A stretch of DNA of 64,000 nucleotides from G963666705 sp963666705 (GCA_963666705.2 CAXXKO010000001.1:496001-560000); one strand, 5' to 3'. Numbered from the stretch's first letter, positions 10,929-20,742 are shown. Numbers and translations are program-made. Notes: generated from the letters alone by a model not told the origin.

Positions 10929-11754
10929 GTGCAACTCACTGGAAAGATCGCGCTCGTGACGGGTGCTAGCGCGGGCATCGGTGCGGCCATCGCCGGGGTC
11001 TTCGCCGCGGCGGGTGCGCGCCTGCTGCTCACCGGCCGCGACCAGGCACGCGGCCAGGCCGTCGCCGACCGGGCCGCGGCCGCGGGCGCCGAGGCCCAAT
11101 TCATCGCCGGCGACCTGACCGACAGCGCCTTCTGCGACCGCCTCGCGTCCGCGGCCGCCGAGCGGCTCGGCGGGCTCGACGTGCTGGTCAACAACGCCGG
11201 CATCTTCGAGCCGGCAACGGCCGAAAACACCACGGACGAGGCCTGGCGCCGCACCATGGCGATCAACCTCGACGCCCTCTTCTTCATGAGCCGCGCCGCC
11301 CTCCCCGCCCTGCGCGCGCGGGGCGGCGGAGGAATGCGGCCGCAGGAAGATGTAGTTGCAGCTCCCCGCCCTGCGCGCGCGGGGCGGCGGGTCGATCGTC
11401 AATATCGCCTCGGAATGGGGCCTCGTCGGCGCCAAGGCGGGCGCGTCCTATTGCGCCAGCAAGGGGGCGGTGGTGCTGCTCACCCGCGCCATGGCGCTCG
11501 ACCACGCGCGCGAGGGTATCCGCATCAACGCCATCTGCCCCGCCGACGTGGACACGCCCATGATCGACGCGATGCTGGCGGCCGAGGGCATCGACCCCGT
11601 GGAAGGCCGGCGCGCCCTCGGCGACGCCATCCCCATGGGCCGTATCGGGCGGCCCGATGAGGTGGGCCAGATAGCCCTCTACCTCGCCTCGGACGCCTCG
11701 TCATTCGTGACCGGCACCGCCATCCCCATCGACGGCGGCAACTGCGCCGATTAG
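10929..11754 (+). pseudogene. Short-chain dehydrogenase/reductase broken by a 61-bp insertion
   Basis: A classical SDR of about 255 residues. The first frame holds the NAD(P) loop TGASAGIG (about 11-18) and the NNAG motif (VLVNNAGIFEP). The second frame holds the catalytic Ser region (SIVNIASEWG), the YxxxK motif (YCASKGA) and the C-terminal SSFVTGTAIPIDGGN. The frames are out of register because 61 bases are inserted at 11330-11390: a 32-base novel segment plus a second copy of the 29 bases at 11301-11329. Removing either copy plus the filler restores one open frame (ALPALRARGGG joined to SIVNIAS). The catalytic residues are otherwise intact, so the break is recent or an assembly error. No clear partner operon. 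Confidence 0.85.
11301..11390. repeat. 29-bp direct repeat flanking a 32-bp insert inside the SDR gene
   Basis: The 29 bases at 11301-11329 recur exactly at 11362-11390. Between them lie 32 bases of unrelated sequence containing GCGGCCGC. The length (61) is not a multiple of three and breaks the SDR frame. Confidence 0.95.
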
Positions 11755-11831
11755 GGCGAATGCAATCGTCGAAGTCCGCTCCTTGGGCTCCGGGCTTCAA
11801 TTCGCGGTCGGCGCGGGGCCGCGGCTTGGTA

Positions 11832-13796
11832 TCACGCCAGCCGAAACACTTCGATCGCCTCCCTCCGCCCCCTGAGCGTGTGCGCGCCGGCGGGGGCGGG
11901 CGTGAAATCAGGGCCGAGCCGGGCGGCGGTCTCGGCACTCACATGGGCCACGATTTCGGCGTCGGGGGCGAGGTCCTTTCCCAGGGCCTCGACGCGCTGG
12001 GCCGCGTTCACCGTGTCGCCGATGATGGTGTAGTTCATGCGCCCGGGTGCGCCGATGTTCCCCACCGTGACGGGGCCGGTGTGGAGGCCGAGGCGCAGGC
12101 GGACGGGCACCTCGCCGGCCGCCCGGCGTGCTTCGTTGTCTATGCGGAGGGCCTGGGCGATGGCGAGGGCGGCCCGCGCGGCGCGCTCGGCGTGGTCGGG
12201 CTGGGCCTCGGGCGCCCCCCAGAAGGCCATGACGCCGTCGCCGATGAACTTGTCCACCGTGCCGCCGGTGGCCTCGATGGACTCCGAGACCATGGCGAAA
12301 TGCCGGTTGAGAAATTGCGCCACCTCGGCCGCTGGGCGGCCCTCGGAGAAGGCGGTGAAGCCGGCGATGTCGGTGAACATGACCGTGACCTCGCGCTCGA
12401 CCGAGGCGAGGGTTCCCGCGGTGCCGAGGCCCATCAGCCGCTCGACGAGCGCGCGCGGCACGTAGACCTCGAACCAGCGCAGGCCGCGCAACATGGCGTT
12501 GAAGGCGGCCGCCTGGTCGTTGAGCTCGCGAAAGGCGCTGCCGCGAAGCATCTCCACCTTGGAGATATCCAGATAGCTGATGCGGCTCGCCGCCCGCGCG
12601 AGCCTGGTGATGGGCCGGGCGATGCCGCGCGCGAGCAGGAGCGCCGCGAGACAGGAAAGGGCGACGGCGCCGAGCCCGACCCAGAGCGACCAGATGAGGC
12701 GCTGGCGCTCGCCGCCGCCGTGGCGCGTATCGAAATAACCGCCGATCAGCCATGGCTTCCCGCCATAACCCGGCAGCTCGCGATAGATGAAGACGTACTG
12801 GGCGCCCAGGGCCTCGACCACGTGACCCTCGACGCCGGCCGGCAACTCGATTTGGAGTGGTTTCCGGCTCGGGTCCCAGATCGAGGCCAGCACCGGGTCG
12901 CCGAAGCGCTCCAGGAGGGGGAGCGGCGTCTCGGCCGAGATCTCGGTGTAGTCGTCGATCAGGTAGGGGTGGGCCAGCACATGGTCGCGGCCGTAGAGCA
13001 CGAACACGTTATGGCCCACGAACCGGCTCACGAATTCCTCGAGCGAGCGCGAGAACTCATGAATCGAGATCGCCGCCACGAAGAGGCCGAGATAGACCCC
13101 GCCGCGATAGACCGGCTGGGCCAGGGTGAGCATGGAGGTCGAATAGCGCTCGCGCCACACGGGCTCGCCCCACACAGCCTCGGGCGAGTTGCGCCCAGTC
13201 TCGATCGCGGCCACCACCGCGGGGTCGCGACTGTAGTCGGCGGTATAAGCCTTGGCCACCTCGCCCACCCGGCCCGCGCCAATCAGCTGGTGGTCGGTGT
13301 CGATGAAGGCGAAGACCTTGATCTGGGGTGCGGGCGCGAGCGCGCCGGTGAGGAAATCGACCAGCCGCGGCCGGTCGGCCGGGTCGAGGGCGCGGTGTGC
13401 GACCAGATCGGCGAGGAAGCGCGCCTCGTCCTCGGCCGGTTCGAGGAAGGCGTCGATGCGCTCGACCAGGCTCGAGACGGTGATGTCGGCCTTGTCGCGC
13501 AGGAGCTTGACCGTATTGACCGCCCCCATCCACAGGCCGATGCCGAGCACGGCGCCCACGGAAACCAGGACCAGGAGGCCGAAGCCGACGGCGAGCGTGA
13601 CCGTGAGCCGCACACCGCGCCGGCCCGTGCCCGGCTGGCCCGGCCCATCCAGCTCGTTCGCATCCGCGCTCCGCTCGGCCAACTTCGGGTCCCCCTGCGC
13701 GCCGCGCGCCCCGATGGCCGCGGCGAAACGTCCATCATAGCGCCTCGGCCATGGTGGCTGACCACCCGTCTCGCCATCTGCTACAACCGGGCCCAT
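11832..13796 (-). CDS. Membrane-anchored class III adenylate cyclase with extracytoplasmic sensor and HAMP
   Basis: Makes cAMP from ATP. A transmembrane helix (LTVTLAVGFGLLVLVSVGAVLGIG) is followed by a periplasmic sensor of about 300 residues, a second helix (LIWSLWVGLGAVALSCLAALLLARG), a HAMP-like linker (ARPITRLARAASRIS) and a C-terminal cyclase domain. The cyclase keeps both metal Asp (FTDIAGF, IGDGVMAFW), the adenine-selecting Lys (VDKFIGDG) and Asp (YTIIGDT), and the transition-state Asn/Arg (VNAAQRVEALGK), so it should be an active adenylate cyclase. The start is uncertain: ATG 13796 overlaps the divergent recO start by two bases, and GTG 13613, just before the first helix, is an alternative. 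Three CRP-like sites elsewhere in the window are possible downstream targets (inference). Confidence 0.88.
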   Translation of the reverse strand: MGPVVADGETGGQPPWPRRYDGRFAAAIGARGAQGDPKLAERSADANELDGPGQPGTGRRGVRLTVTLAVGFGLLVLVSVGAVLGIGLWMGAVNTVKLLRDKADITVSSLVERIDAFLEPAEDEARFLADLVAHRALDPADRPRLVDFLTGALAPAPQIKVFAFIDTDHQLIGAGRVGEVAKAYTADYSRDPAVVAAIETGRNSPEAVWGEPVWRERYSTSMLTLAQPVYRGGVYLGLFVAAISIHEFSRSLEEFVSRFVGHNVFVLYGRDHVLAHPYLIDDYTEISAETPLPLLERFGDPVLASIWDPSRKPLQIELPAGVEGHVVEALGAQYVFIYRELPGYGGKPWLIGGYFDTRHGGGERQRLIWSLWVGLGAVALSCLAALLLARGIARPITRLARAASRISYLDISKVEMLRGSAFRELNDQAAAFNAMLRGLRWFEVYVPRALVERLMGLGTAGTLASVEREVTVMFTDIAGFTAFSEGRPAAEVAQFLNRHFAMVSESIEATGGTVDKFIGDGVMAFWGAPEAQPDHAERAARAALAIAQALRIDNEARRAAGEVPVRLRLGLHTGPVTVGNIGAPGRMNYTIIGDTVNAAQRVEALGKDLAPDAEIVAHVSAETAARLGPDFTPAPAGAHTLRGRREAIEVFRLA

Positions 13797-14538
13797 GCAG
13801 TGGTCCGATGAAGGCATCGTCCTCTCGGCGCGCCGGCATGGCGAAAGCGCCGCGATCGTCTGCTTGCTTACCCGCGAGCATGGCCGCCACGCCGGCCTGG
13901 CGCGGGGTGGGGCGGGGCGCCGGGCGCGCGGCCTCTATCAGGCCGGCAACCGGGTCGCCGCCACCTGGCGCGCGCGGCTGGCGGAGCATCTCGGCACCTA
14001 TGCCTGCGAGCCGCTCGGCGCCGCGGCCGCGGCCCTGCTCGACGACCCCGCGCGCCTCGCCGGCCTGGCCGCCGCTTGTGCGATGGCCGAAGCGTCCCTG
14101 CCCGAGCGCGAGCCCCACCCGGCGGCCTTCGCCGGCCTCGCCGCCCTGATCGAGGGGCTCGAGGGCGAGTCCTGGGCTCAAGCCTACGTCGGGTGGGAGG
14201 TCGGCATGCTGCGCGAGCTCGGCTACGGTCTCGATCTCAGCGCCTGTGCCGCGACCGGATCGAACGACGGCCTCGCCTACGTATCGCCCAAGTCGGGCCG
14301 CGCCGTCTCGCTGTCGGCCGGGGGGCCATACCGGGACCGGCTCCTGCCCCTGCCCGGATTCCTGATCGGCGAGAATGGCGGCGGTGGGGGGGACGAGATC
14401 GCCGCCGGCCTGCGGCTGACCGGCTATTTCCTCGACCGCCACGTGTTCGCCCCCCACGATCGCTCCCTGCCGCCGGCCCGCCTGCGCCTCGCCGACCGCT
14501 TTCCCGGTGGCGGCGCCATGTCCCCAAAACCGGACTGA
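13795..14538 (+). CDS. recO: DNA repair protein RecO
   Basis: RecO helps load RecA on SSB-coated DNA in the RecFOR gap-repair pathway. The 247-residue protein starts MQWSDEGIVLSARRHGE, the typical OB-fold N-terminus, and shows the family segments YEALRPAR-like GLYQAGNRVAATWRARL and WEVGMLRELGYGLDLSACAATG. Length is normal. parC follows 61 bp downstream in the same direction, a common alphaproteobacterial arrangement. The recO start overlaps the possible start of the divergent cyclase gene, so the promoter must lie inside one of the two frames or the cyclase starts further in. Confidence 0.93.
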   Translation: MQWSDEGIVLSARRHGESAAIVCLLTREHGRHAGLARGGAGRRARGLYQAGNRVAATWRARLAEHLGTYACEPLGAAAAALLDDPARLAGLAAACAMAEASLPEREPHPAAFAGLAALIEGLEGESWAQAYVGWEVGMLRELGYGLDLSACAATGSNDGLAYVSPKSGRAVSLSAGGPYRDRLLPLPGFLIGENGGGGGDEIAAGLRLTGYFLDRHVFAPHDRSLPPARLRLADRFPGGGAMSPKPD

Positions 14539-14599
14539 ATCAACGACTTGTTGACGATCTCGTTCGGCCAGCTACTATATCTCGTGTTTGGGAGGAAAT

Positions 14600-16822
14600 A
14601 TGGCTGACACATCGCTCGCTGGCGAGATCCGCACGACGCCGCTCGCCGACGCGTTGGGAGAGCGCTATCTGTCCTACGCGCTCTCGACCATCGTCTCGCG
14701 CTCCCTGCCCGACGTGCGCGACGGGCTGAAGCCTGTCCACAGGCGCCTCCTCTACGCCATGCGCCTTTTGCGGCTCGAGCCCGAGGCCGGGTTCAAGAAA
14801 TGCGCCCGCGTCGTCGGCGAGGTCATCGGCAAGTACCACCCCCATGGCGACGTCGCCGTCTACGACGCCATGGTGCGCTTGGCCCAGGACTTCGCCGTGC
14901 GCTATCCGCTGGTCGAGGGACAGGGCAACTTCGGCAATATCGACGGCGATAACGCCGCCGCCATGCGCTACACTGAGGCCCGCCTGACGGCCGTCGCCGA
15001 GGCCCTGCTCGATGGCCTCGACGATGACGCGGTCGATTTCCGCGACACCTATGACGGGGAGGGGGAGGAGCCCATCGTCCTGCCGGCGAGCTTCCCCAAC
15101 CTCTTGGCCAACGGCGCCACGGGCATCGCCGTCGGCATGGCGACGAGCATCCCGCCCCACAACGCGGGTGAGCTGTGCGACGCCCTCCTCCACCTCATCA
15201 AGTTCCCCAACGCCGGCTTCGAGAAGCTGCTGACTTTCGTGCCCGGCCCCGACTTCCCCACCGGCGGCGTCATCGTCGAGGGGGCTGAGAGCATCCACCA
15301 AGCCTACGCCACGGGCCGGGGCGGGTTCCGCCTGCGCGCGCGGTGGGAGAAGGAGAATATCAAGGGCGGCGGCTACAGGGTGGTGGTGACGGAGATCCCC
15401 TACCAGGTCCCGAAGGCCCGTCTGATCGAGAAGATCGCCGAGCTCATGCACGCGCGGAAGCTCAACATGCTGGCCGACATCCGGGACGAATCGACGGACG
15501 AGCTGCGCCTCGTGCTCGAGCCCAGGAGCCGCAACGTCGAGCCCGACATGCTGATGGAGACCCTGTTCCGCATGACCGACCTCGAGGCGCGAATCAGCCT
15601 CAACCTCAACGTGCTCGATGCCGGCCAGACGCCGCGGGTCATGAACCTGCGCGAGGCGCTGCAGGCCTTCCTCGACCACCGGCACGAGGTGCTCCTGCGC
15701 CGCACGCGCCACCGCCTGGGCAAGATCGACCACCGCCTGGAGGTGCTCGGCGGCTACCTCGTCGCCTACCTGAATATCGACGAGGTCATTCGCATCATCC
15801 GCGAGGAGGACGAGCCCAAGAAGGCGATGATGGCGCGCTGGGACCTCTCGGACACCCAGGCCGAGGCCATCCTCAACATGCGCCTGCGCGCCCTGCGCCG
15901 GCTCGAGGAGATCGGAATCGCGAAGGAGAACGAGGCCCTCGCGGCCGAGCGGGGCGACCTCGCGGGGCTCCTCGGCGACGACGGGCGGCGCTGGTCGCGA
16001 ATCGCCGACGAGTTGCGTGCGGTCGCCAAGCGTTTTGGCGGGGAGACGGCGCTCGGCCGCCGCCGGACCGGCTTCGGCGCGACGCCGACGGCCGAGGTCA
16101 TCCCCATCGAGGCGATGATCGAGCGCGAGCCGATGACGGTCCTGTGCTCGGAGAAGGGCTGGATCAGGGCCCTGCGCGGCCATCTCTCGGACACCGCCGA
16201 GCTGCGCTACAAGGAGGGTGACGGCGGCCGCTTCGTGCTCCACGCCGAGACCACGGACAGGCTGCTGATCTTCGCGTCGAACGGCCGCTTCTATACGCTC
16301 GGCGTCGACAAGCTGCCCGGCGGCCGCGGCCAGGGCGAGCCCCTGCGCCTGATGGTCGACCTGGCGGGCGAGCATGAGGCCGTGGCCATCCATGTGGTCC
16401 GCCCCGGGCACAAGTACCTGGTCGCGTCGAGCGACGGCCGCGGCTTCATCGTCCCGGCCGAAGAGGCCGTCGCCCAGACCCGCGCCGGGCGGCAGGTGCT
16501 CAATCTCGCGGGCAAGGCCAAGGCCCGTATCTGCGCCCTGGCCGAGGGCGATGCCATCGCCGTCATCGGCGAGAACCGCAAGCTGCTGGTCTTCATGCGC
16601 GACGAGCTGCCGGAGATGAGCCGAGGGCGCGGGGTCATCATGCAGAAATACAAGGACGGCGGCCTCGGCGACGCGACCGTCTTCACCCTCGCCGATGGGC
16701 TCGTTTGCCGGGTGGGCGAGCGAACGCGCACCTTCCCCGATATCGAGCTCTGGCTCGCCCGGCGGGCGCAGGCGGGCCGTTTGCCGCCGACGGGCTTCCC
16801 GCGCTCGAACCGGTTCGCCTGA
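14600..16822 (+). CDS. parC: DNA topoisomerase IV subunit A
   Basis: DNA-cleaving subunit of topoisomerase IV, which unlinks daughter chromosomes together with ParE. The 740-residue protein has the breakage-reunion domain with the catalytic Tyr at about 124 (AAAMRYTEARL) and IPPHNAGELCDAL, a coiled arm and the C-terminal beta-pinwheel. The ATG at 14600 is preceded by GGGAGGAAAT, a good ribosome-binding site; the TTG four codons upstream includes that site and is rejected. In the quinolone-binding loop (KYHPHGDVAVYDAM) the usual Ser/Thr is Val85 and the following acid is Asp89. This may lower drug sensitivity. Confidence 0.97.
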   Translation: MADTSLAGEIRTTPLADALGERYLSYALSTIVSRSLPDVRDGLKPVHRRLLYAMRLLRLEPEAGFKKCARVVGEVIGKYHPHGDVAVYDAMVRLAQDFAVRYPLVEGQGNFGNIDGDNAAAMRYTEARLTAVAEALLDGLDDDAVDFRDTYDGEGEEPIVLPASFPNLLANGATGIAVGMATSIPPHNAGELCDALLHLIKFPNAGFEKLLTFVPGPDFPTGGVIVEGAESIHQAYATGRGGFRLRARWEKENIKGGGYRVVVTEIPYQVPKARLIEKIAELMHARKLNMLADIRDESTDELRLVLEPRSRNVEPDMLMETLFRMTDLEARISLNLNVLDAGQTPRVMNLREALQAFLDHRHEVLLRRTRHRLGKIDHRLEVLGGYLVAYLNIDEVIRIIREEDEPKKAMMARWDLSDTQAEAILNMRLRALRRLEEIGIAKENEALAAERGDLAGLLGDDGRRWSRIADELRAVAKRFGGETALGRRRTGFGATPTAEVIPIEAMIEREPMTVLCSEKGWIRALRGHLSDTAELRYKEGDGGRFVLHAETTDRLLIFASNGRFYTLGVDKLPGGRGQGEPLRLMVDLAGEHEAVAIHVVRPGHKYLVASSDGRGFIVPAEEAVAQTRAGRQVLNLAGKAKARICALAEGDAIAVIGENRKLLVFMRDELPEMSRGRGVIMQKYKDGGLGDATVFTLADGLVCRVGERTRTFPDIELWLARRAQAGRLPPTGFPRSNRFA

Positions 16823-16843
16823 GGGGCCTGGGCGGGCCGCCCG

Positions 16844-17914
16844 TCAGAATTTCAGCGCGATCCTCGCGGAAAGGGCCCAGTCCTTCTCAAGCTGCGGGCC
16901 ATTCAGGTCCCGGTGTGCCGGCACCGTGAGCTCGAGTCCGAGGCGCTAGCCCTCGAGGCCCCCTTCGCTTCCCATGAAGTTGAGGCCGAATCCGATCTCG
17001 GCCGTTCGGCCGCCGTAATTGTCGGGGTCGGCGGTCTGCACCGCGCCGACGATATTGGGGTCGATGCCGCTGATTCCCGTATCGATTTCGCCGACCAGGC
17101 GGATCAAGGCGCTGACCTCGGGAATGAGCCGGTAGCTCGCCCAGCCGGACATGCGGTGGATATCGCCGAGGGTATAGCCCTGGCCGTTCTCGTGCGTCCG
17201 GTAGGTGCCCCTGTACTGGGCGCCCCAGCCGATGTCGCCGACGCCCCCCATATAGGTGAGGCCGGGCAGCAGATCGAAAGTGCCCGAGCCGAGCTGCATC
17301 GAGTAGCCGAGGCGCACGATCGGCTGGGCGCCGGTCGGCAGCAGGATCTGGCCGGTCCGGGTGATCGAGCCGGTCGGCAGCGATACGCCGAGGTTGAAGA
17401 GGAGGCTGTTCCGATCCTCCTTGAAGATGCGGGTGGCCGTGTTCAGCTCGGTATCTCCGAGGCCCCGCGACTTGATGGTGAACTCGCCCAGGGGCACGGT
17501 CCCGGTCCCAGCGCCGGCGAAGGTGACGTGCGGCATCTTCTTCTCGACATACCTGGTCATGGCCATGATCGACAGCCAGTCGAACGGGGCGTGCATGAGC
17601 CCGAACATATGCATGTTCACGTGCATGCTGAGGGGGACGATGCGCAGGGTCGCGGGCTGGCCGGTAATGCCGAAGAACCGGTTGGGGATGGTCGAGACGA
17701 TGGTCTCGGTCTCGAGCCTGTCCGTCCCGTCCCGGGTCCCCTCCATCTTCATGTGCACGTAATTGTAAATCGGGACCCAGGCGCCGGCCATTTGTCCCAT
17801 GGCCCCGCCTTTGCCCATCTTCTTCTCGTCGCCCTCGGCGTGGGCCGGGCCGCCATGGGCGAGAGCGAACGCGAACACCATCGCCCACACGCTTGCAACG
17901 CGCATTCTCGACAC
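16844..17914 (-). pseudogene. Outer-membrane beta-barrel protein (phenol MetA-pathway type) with in-frame TAG
   Basis: Starts with a signal peptide (MSRMRVASVWAMVFAFALAHGGPAHA) and continues as a beta-barrel of the MetA-pathway/transporter type, a family linked to outer-membrane uptake of hydrophobic compounds. The frame hits TAG at 16946-16948 after 322 codons. Past it the same frame continues for 33 more codons with good family character (RLGLELTVPAHRDLNGPQLEKDW) and ends ALKF-stop at 16844, with the terminal Phe that barrel proteins need for BamA recognition. The TAG is therefore a nonsense mutation, a readthrough site or a base-call error. The early product would lack the last two strands and the sorting signal and is unlikely to assemble. 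Confidence 0.8.
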
Positions 17915-18098
17915 CCTCCCTAAGCTCCGCGCCCGGAATCCATCCAGGCTTGTCTTTCGTGTGACGATCGCGTCGATCGTGGCATGACGGACCGCGATCG
18001 CGCGTTCACGCGCCTCGATTCGTGACCGGGTACACCACGCTCGACAATGATTTCAAACCGGAGATTAGTCAAACGACGAAGCGCGCCGGGCCGCCCGG

Positions 18099-19439
18099 CT
18101 ACTCTCCGGTGGCCTCGCGCTTGATGTCGTGCGCGCGCTGGCGCGCTATGGCGCCCGGTGGCAGCTCCCTCAGCGCGCGCTCGGCCTGACTCGCCGCTTC
18201 CTTCGGCCGGCCCGCGGCGAGTGCGAGCTCCGCCAGGTTGAGGGCCGCCATCCCGATCTGGCCGTTGCGGCCGTAGGCGACCGCCAGCAGGCGGAGGGTG
18301 AGGAGGTTGCGCTTGTCGAGCCGCCAGGACGCTTCGAGGCCCGCGATCGCCGGCGGCAGGAGCCCAGGATCGTAGGTCTCGATCCGTGCCTGGGCGAGGT
18401 TGGTGCGCAAGAGGCCGCTGTTCGGCAGCAGGCGCACGGCCTCCATATAGGGCGGGATGGCATCGGCGATATAGCCGTTCTCGAACAGCATCTGGCCCAT
18501 GATCTCGCGGAAATAGGGGTCGTCCGGGTGCTCGATGATGAGGCTCTCGATGAGCACGAGCGCGCGCGCGAGGTCGGGCTGGCGGAAATAGACGATCGAG
18601 CGTGCGTAGCGGGCGGGCAGGCTCTCGTCGTCGGTCGGATAGCGGCGCAGCACTTGACTCGCGGGCTCGAGAAATCCTCTCAGCTTGGCGCGCATGCGCG
18701 CGTGCATCGCCGCGAATCGTGGCGGGAGCACCGCTCCGGCGATGGGCGAGCTCGCGAGGTGCCCACCGACCGCGGCGAGGCGGTCCTGTGTGAGGGGGTG
18801 GGTGCTGAGGTAGGGGTCGCGCCGGCCCACCACCAGAAGCTCCTGCCCCTGGAGGATATTCAGGAACTCGAACAGGCCCTTCGAGCTTATGTTGGAATCG
18901 TCGAGAAAGCGCAGGGCCGCCTGGTCGGCCGACGATTCCTGCGTCCGCGAATATCGCAGGAACCCGGACTGCGAGACCTGCGCGCCGCCGCTGATGACGG
19001 CGGTGGCCAGGTCGCCCCGCCCGGTGACCACGGCGGCCGCCGCGCCCAGTATGTAGGCGACAATGCTTTCGGCCGCGAGGCCGTCGGCGGCGCCCTGGAC
19101 GCGGGCGAGGTGGCCGCCCGAGATATGGCCCGTCTCGTGGGCGATCACGCCGATGACCTGCTCGGCCGTATCGGAGCGGATCAGGAGTCCCGTATTGATG
19201 AACAGGTTCAGCCCGCCGGCGACGAAGGCGTTGAGGCTCATGTCGGCGACGAGATAGACCGTGATGTCGTCGGCCGAATAGCCGGCGGCCGCGAAAACTG
19301 GCTCCGCGTAGGCGCGGATGATATTTTCCACCTCCGCGTCGCGGACGAGCTGCAGCCGCTGTGCCTCGGCCCGGTGCGGGACCGCGGCCGACGTCACCAG
19401 CACGACGGCGGCAATCAGGGTTAGGACGCGCGCGCGCAC
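18099..19439 (-). CDS. M48-family periplasmic metalloprotease with TPR tail (BepA-like)
   Basis: A 446-residue exported protease. Residues 1-26 form a signal peptide (cleavage after AEA). The zinc site HETGH is at 101-105, with the third ligand Glu in the following helix (TQESSADQAALRF). The C-terminal third is built of TPR-like helices (YFREIMGQMLFENGYIADAIPPYMEAVRLL). BepA proteins degrade or help assemble outer-membrane barrel proteins such as LptD. All catalytic residues are present. It lies upstream of the broken barrel protein gene in the same direction, 184 bp apart, which need not mean co-transcription. Confidence 0.9.
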   Translation of the reverse strand: MRARVLTLIAAVVLVTSAAVPHRAEAQRLQLVRDAEVENIIRAYAEPVFAAAGYSADDITVYLVADMSLNAFVAGGLNLFINTGLLIRSDTAEQVIGVIAHETGHISGGHLARVQGAADGLAAESIVAYILGAAAAVVTGRGDLATAVISGGAQVSQSGFLRYSRTQESSADQAALRFLDDSNISSKGLFEFLNILQGQELLVVGRRDPYLSTHPLTQDRLAAVGGHLASSPIAGAVLPPRFAAMHARMRAKLRGFLEPASQVLRRYPTDDESLPARYARSIVYFRQPDLARALVLIESLIIEHPDDPYFREIMGQMLFENGYIADAIPPYMEAVRLLPNSGLLRTNLAQARIETYDPGLLPPAIAGLEASWRLDKRNLLTLRLLAVAYGRNGQIGMAALNLAELALAAGRPKEAASQAERALRELPPGAIARQRAHDIKREATGE

Positions 19440-19554
19440 GTGCGATTTTCCTCCGGCCCGTGGGACCTGCCGTGGGTCGGCTTGAAACTAGGGAGCGGCC
19501 CCCGCGCCGTCAATGCGCGCGGGCCGGGAACGCGAATTCGGGACGGAGCGCGAA

Positions 19555-20727
19555 ATGACTCTCAAGACCGCCCGCCGGGCGCGGGTCTCGCCCTTCATCG
19601 TCATGGATATCCTGCGCGCGGCGAACGAGCGCGCCGCGGCGGGAGAGGACGTGCTGCACCTCGAGGTCGGTCAGCCGGGCACGGGCGCGCCCGCCGCCGT
19701 CATTTCCGCCGCCAAGGCGGCCCTCGACGGCGACCGCCTGGGCTATACGGAGGCCTTCGGCATCCCGCGCCTGCGCGGGCGCATCGTCCGCCACTACCGC
19801 GACCTCTATGGGCTCGATGTGCCGGAGGCGCGCGTCGTCGTCACGACCGGCTCCTCGGGCGCCTTCCTGCTGGCTTTCCTCGCCGCCTTCGACGTGGGCG
19901 ACAGGGTGGCGCTGGCGGCGCCTGGCTATCCGGCCTACCGCAACATCCTCGCCGCCTTGGGGTTGGAGGTCGTGGAGCTTCCGGCTGGCCCCGATGACCG
20001 GTTCCAGCCCACGCCCGAGCTGCTGGCGGCGGTGCCCGGGCTCATCGACGGCCTGATCCTGGCCAGCCCCTCCAACCCCGCCGGCACCATGGTGCCGGCG
20101 GACGCCCTGCGGCGCCTCGTCGATTACTGCGGGGCCCAGGGCATCCGGCTGGTCTCGGACGAGATCTATCATGGCATCACCTTCGGCGCGGCGGCGGCGA
20201 GCGCGCTCGACTTCACGGACGACGCCTTCGTCGTCAACAGCTTCTCCAAGTATTTCTGCATGACGGGCTGGCGCCTCGGCTGGATGGTCGCGCCCGCCGA
20301 CATGCTGCGCGCCATCGAGTGCCTGACCCAGAACTTCTATATCTCGCCGCCCACCTTGTCCCAGCACGCCGCCGTCGCCGCCTTCGAGTGCAAGGAAGAG
20401 CTCGACGGGCACGTGGCCCGCTACGCGCGCAACCGCGATGTGTTGCTCGAGGCATTGCCCGAGGCCGGGTTCGAGAACCTGGCACCCGTCGATGGCGCCT
20501 TCTACATCTATGCCGACGTGACGCGCATCAGCAACGACAGCGAGGCCCTGTGCCGGCGGCTGCTGGCGGAGACGGGCGTGGCCATGACGCCGGGGATGGA
20601 CTTCGATACCGGGCGCGGCAACGCCTTCGTGCGCATATCGTTCGCCGGCACGACGGCGGACATGCGGGACGCGGCCGGGCGCCTCGTCGCCTGGCGGCAA
20701 TCGGGCGCGGCCGGGCGCGCCGGCTGA
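19555..20727 (+). CDS. Class I/II aminotransferase (PLP-dependent)
   Basis: A 390-residue fold-type I aminotransferase. Signatures: VGQPGTGAP (about 34-42), TTGSSGAFLLAFLAAFD (PLP phosphate loop), NPAGTMV (about 180), SDEIYHGITFG (Asp pairing with the PLP ring N), and the PLP lysine in NSFSKYFCMTGWRLGWM (about 228). I chose ATG 19555, preceded by GGAGCG; an in-frame ATG at 19513 adds 14 charged residues without family likeness. The substrate is not evident; relatives act on aspartate or aromatic/branched amino acids. Convergent with rne. Confidence 0.9.
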   Translation: MTLKTARRARVSPFIVMDILRAANERAAAGEDVLHLEVGQPGTGAPAAVISAAKAALDGDRLGYTEAFGIPRLRGRIVRHYRDLYGLDVPEARVVVTTGSSGAFLLAFLAAFDVGDRVALAAPGYPAYRNILAALGLEVVELPAGPDDRFQPTPELLAAVPGLIDGLILASPSNPAGTMVPADALRRLVDYCGAQGIRLVSDEIYHGITFGAAAASALDFTDDAFVVNSFSKYFCMTGWRLGWMVAPADMLRAIECLTQNFYISPPTLSQHAAVAAFECKEELDGHVARYARNRDVLLEALPEAGFENLAPVDGAFYIYADVTRISNDSEALCRRLLAETGVAMTPGMDFDTGRGNAFVRISFAGTTADMRDAAGRLVAWRQSGAAGRAG

Positions 20728-20742
20728 GGGCCGCCCGGCCGC

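Noticed and set aside
16823..16843. GGCGGGCCGCCC after parC considered as an intrinsic terminator
   Set aside because: Short stem without a T-run; it is within ordinary GC-rich spacer.
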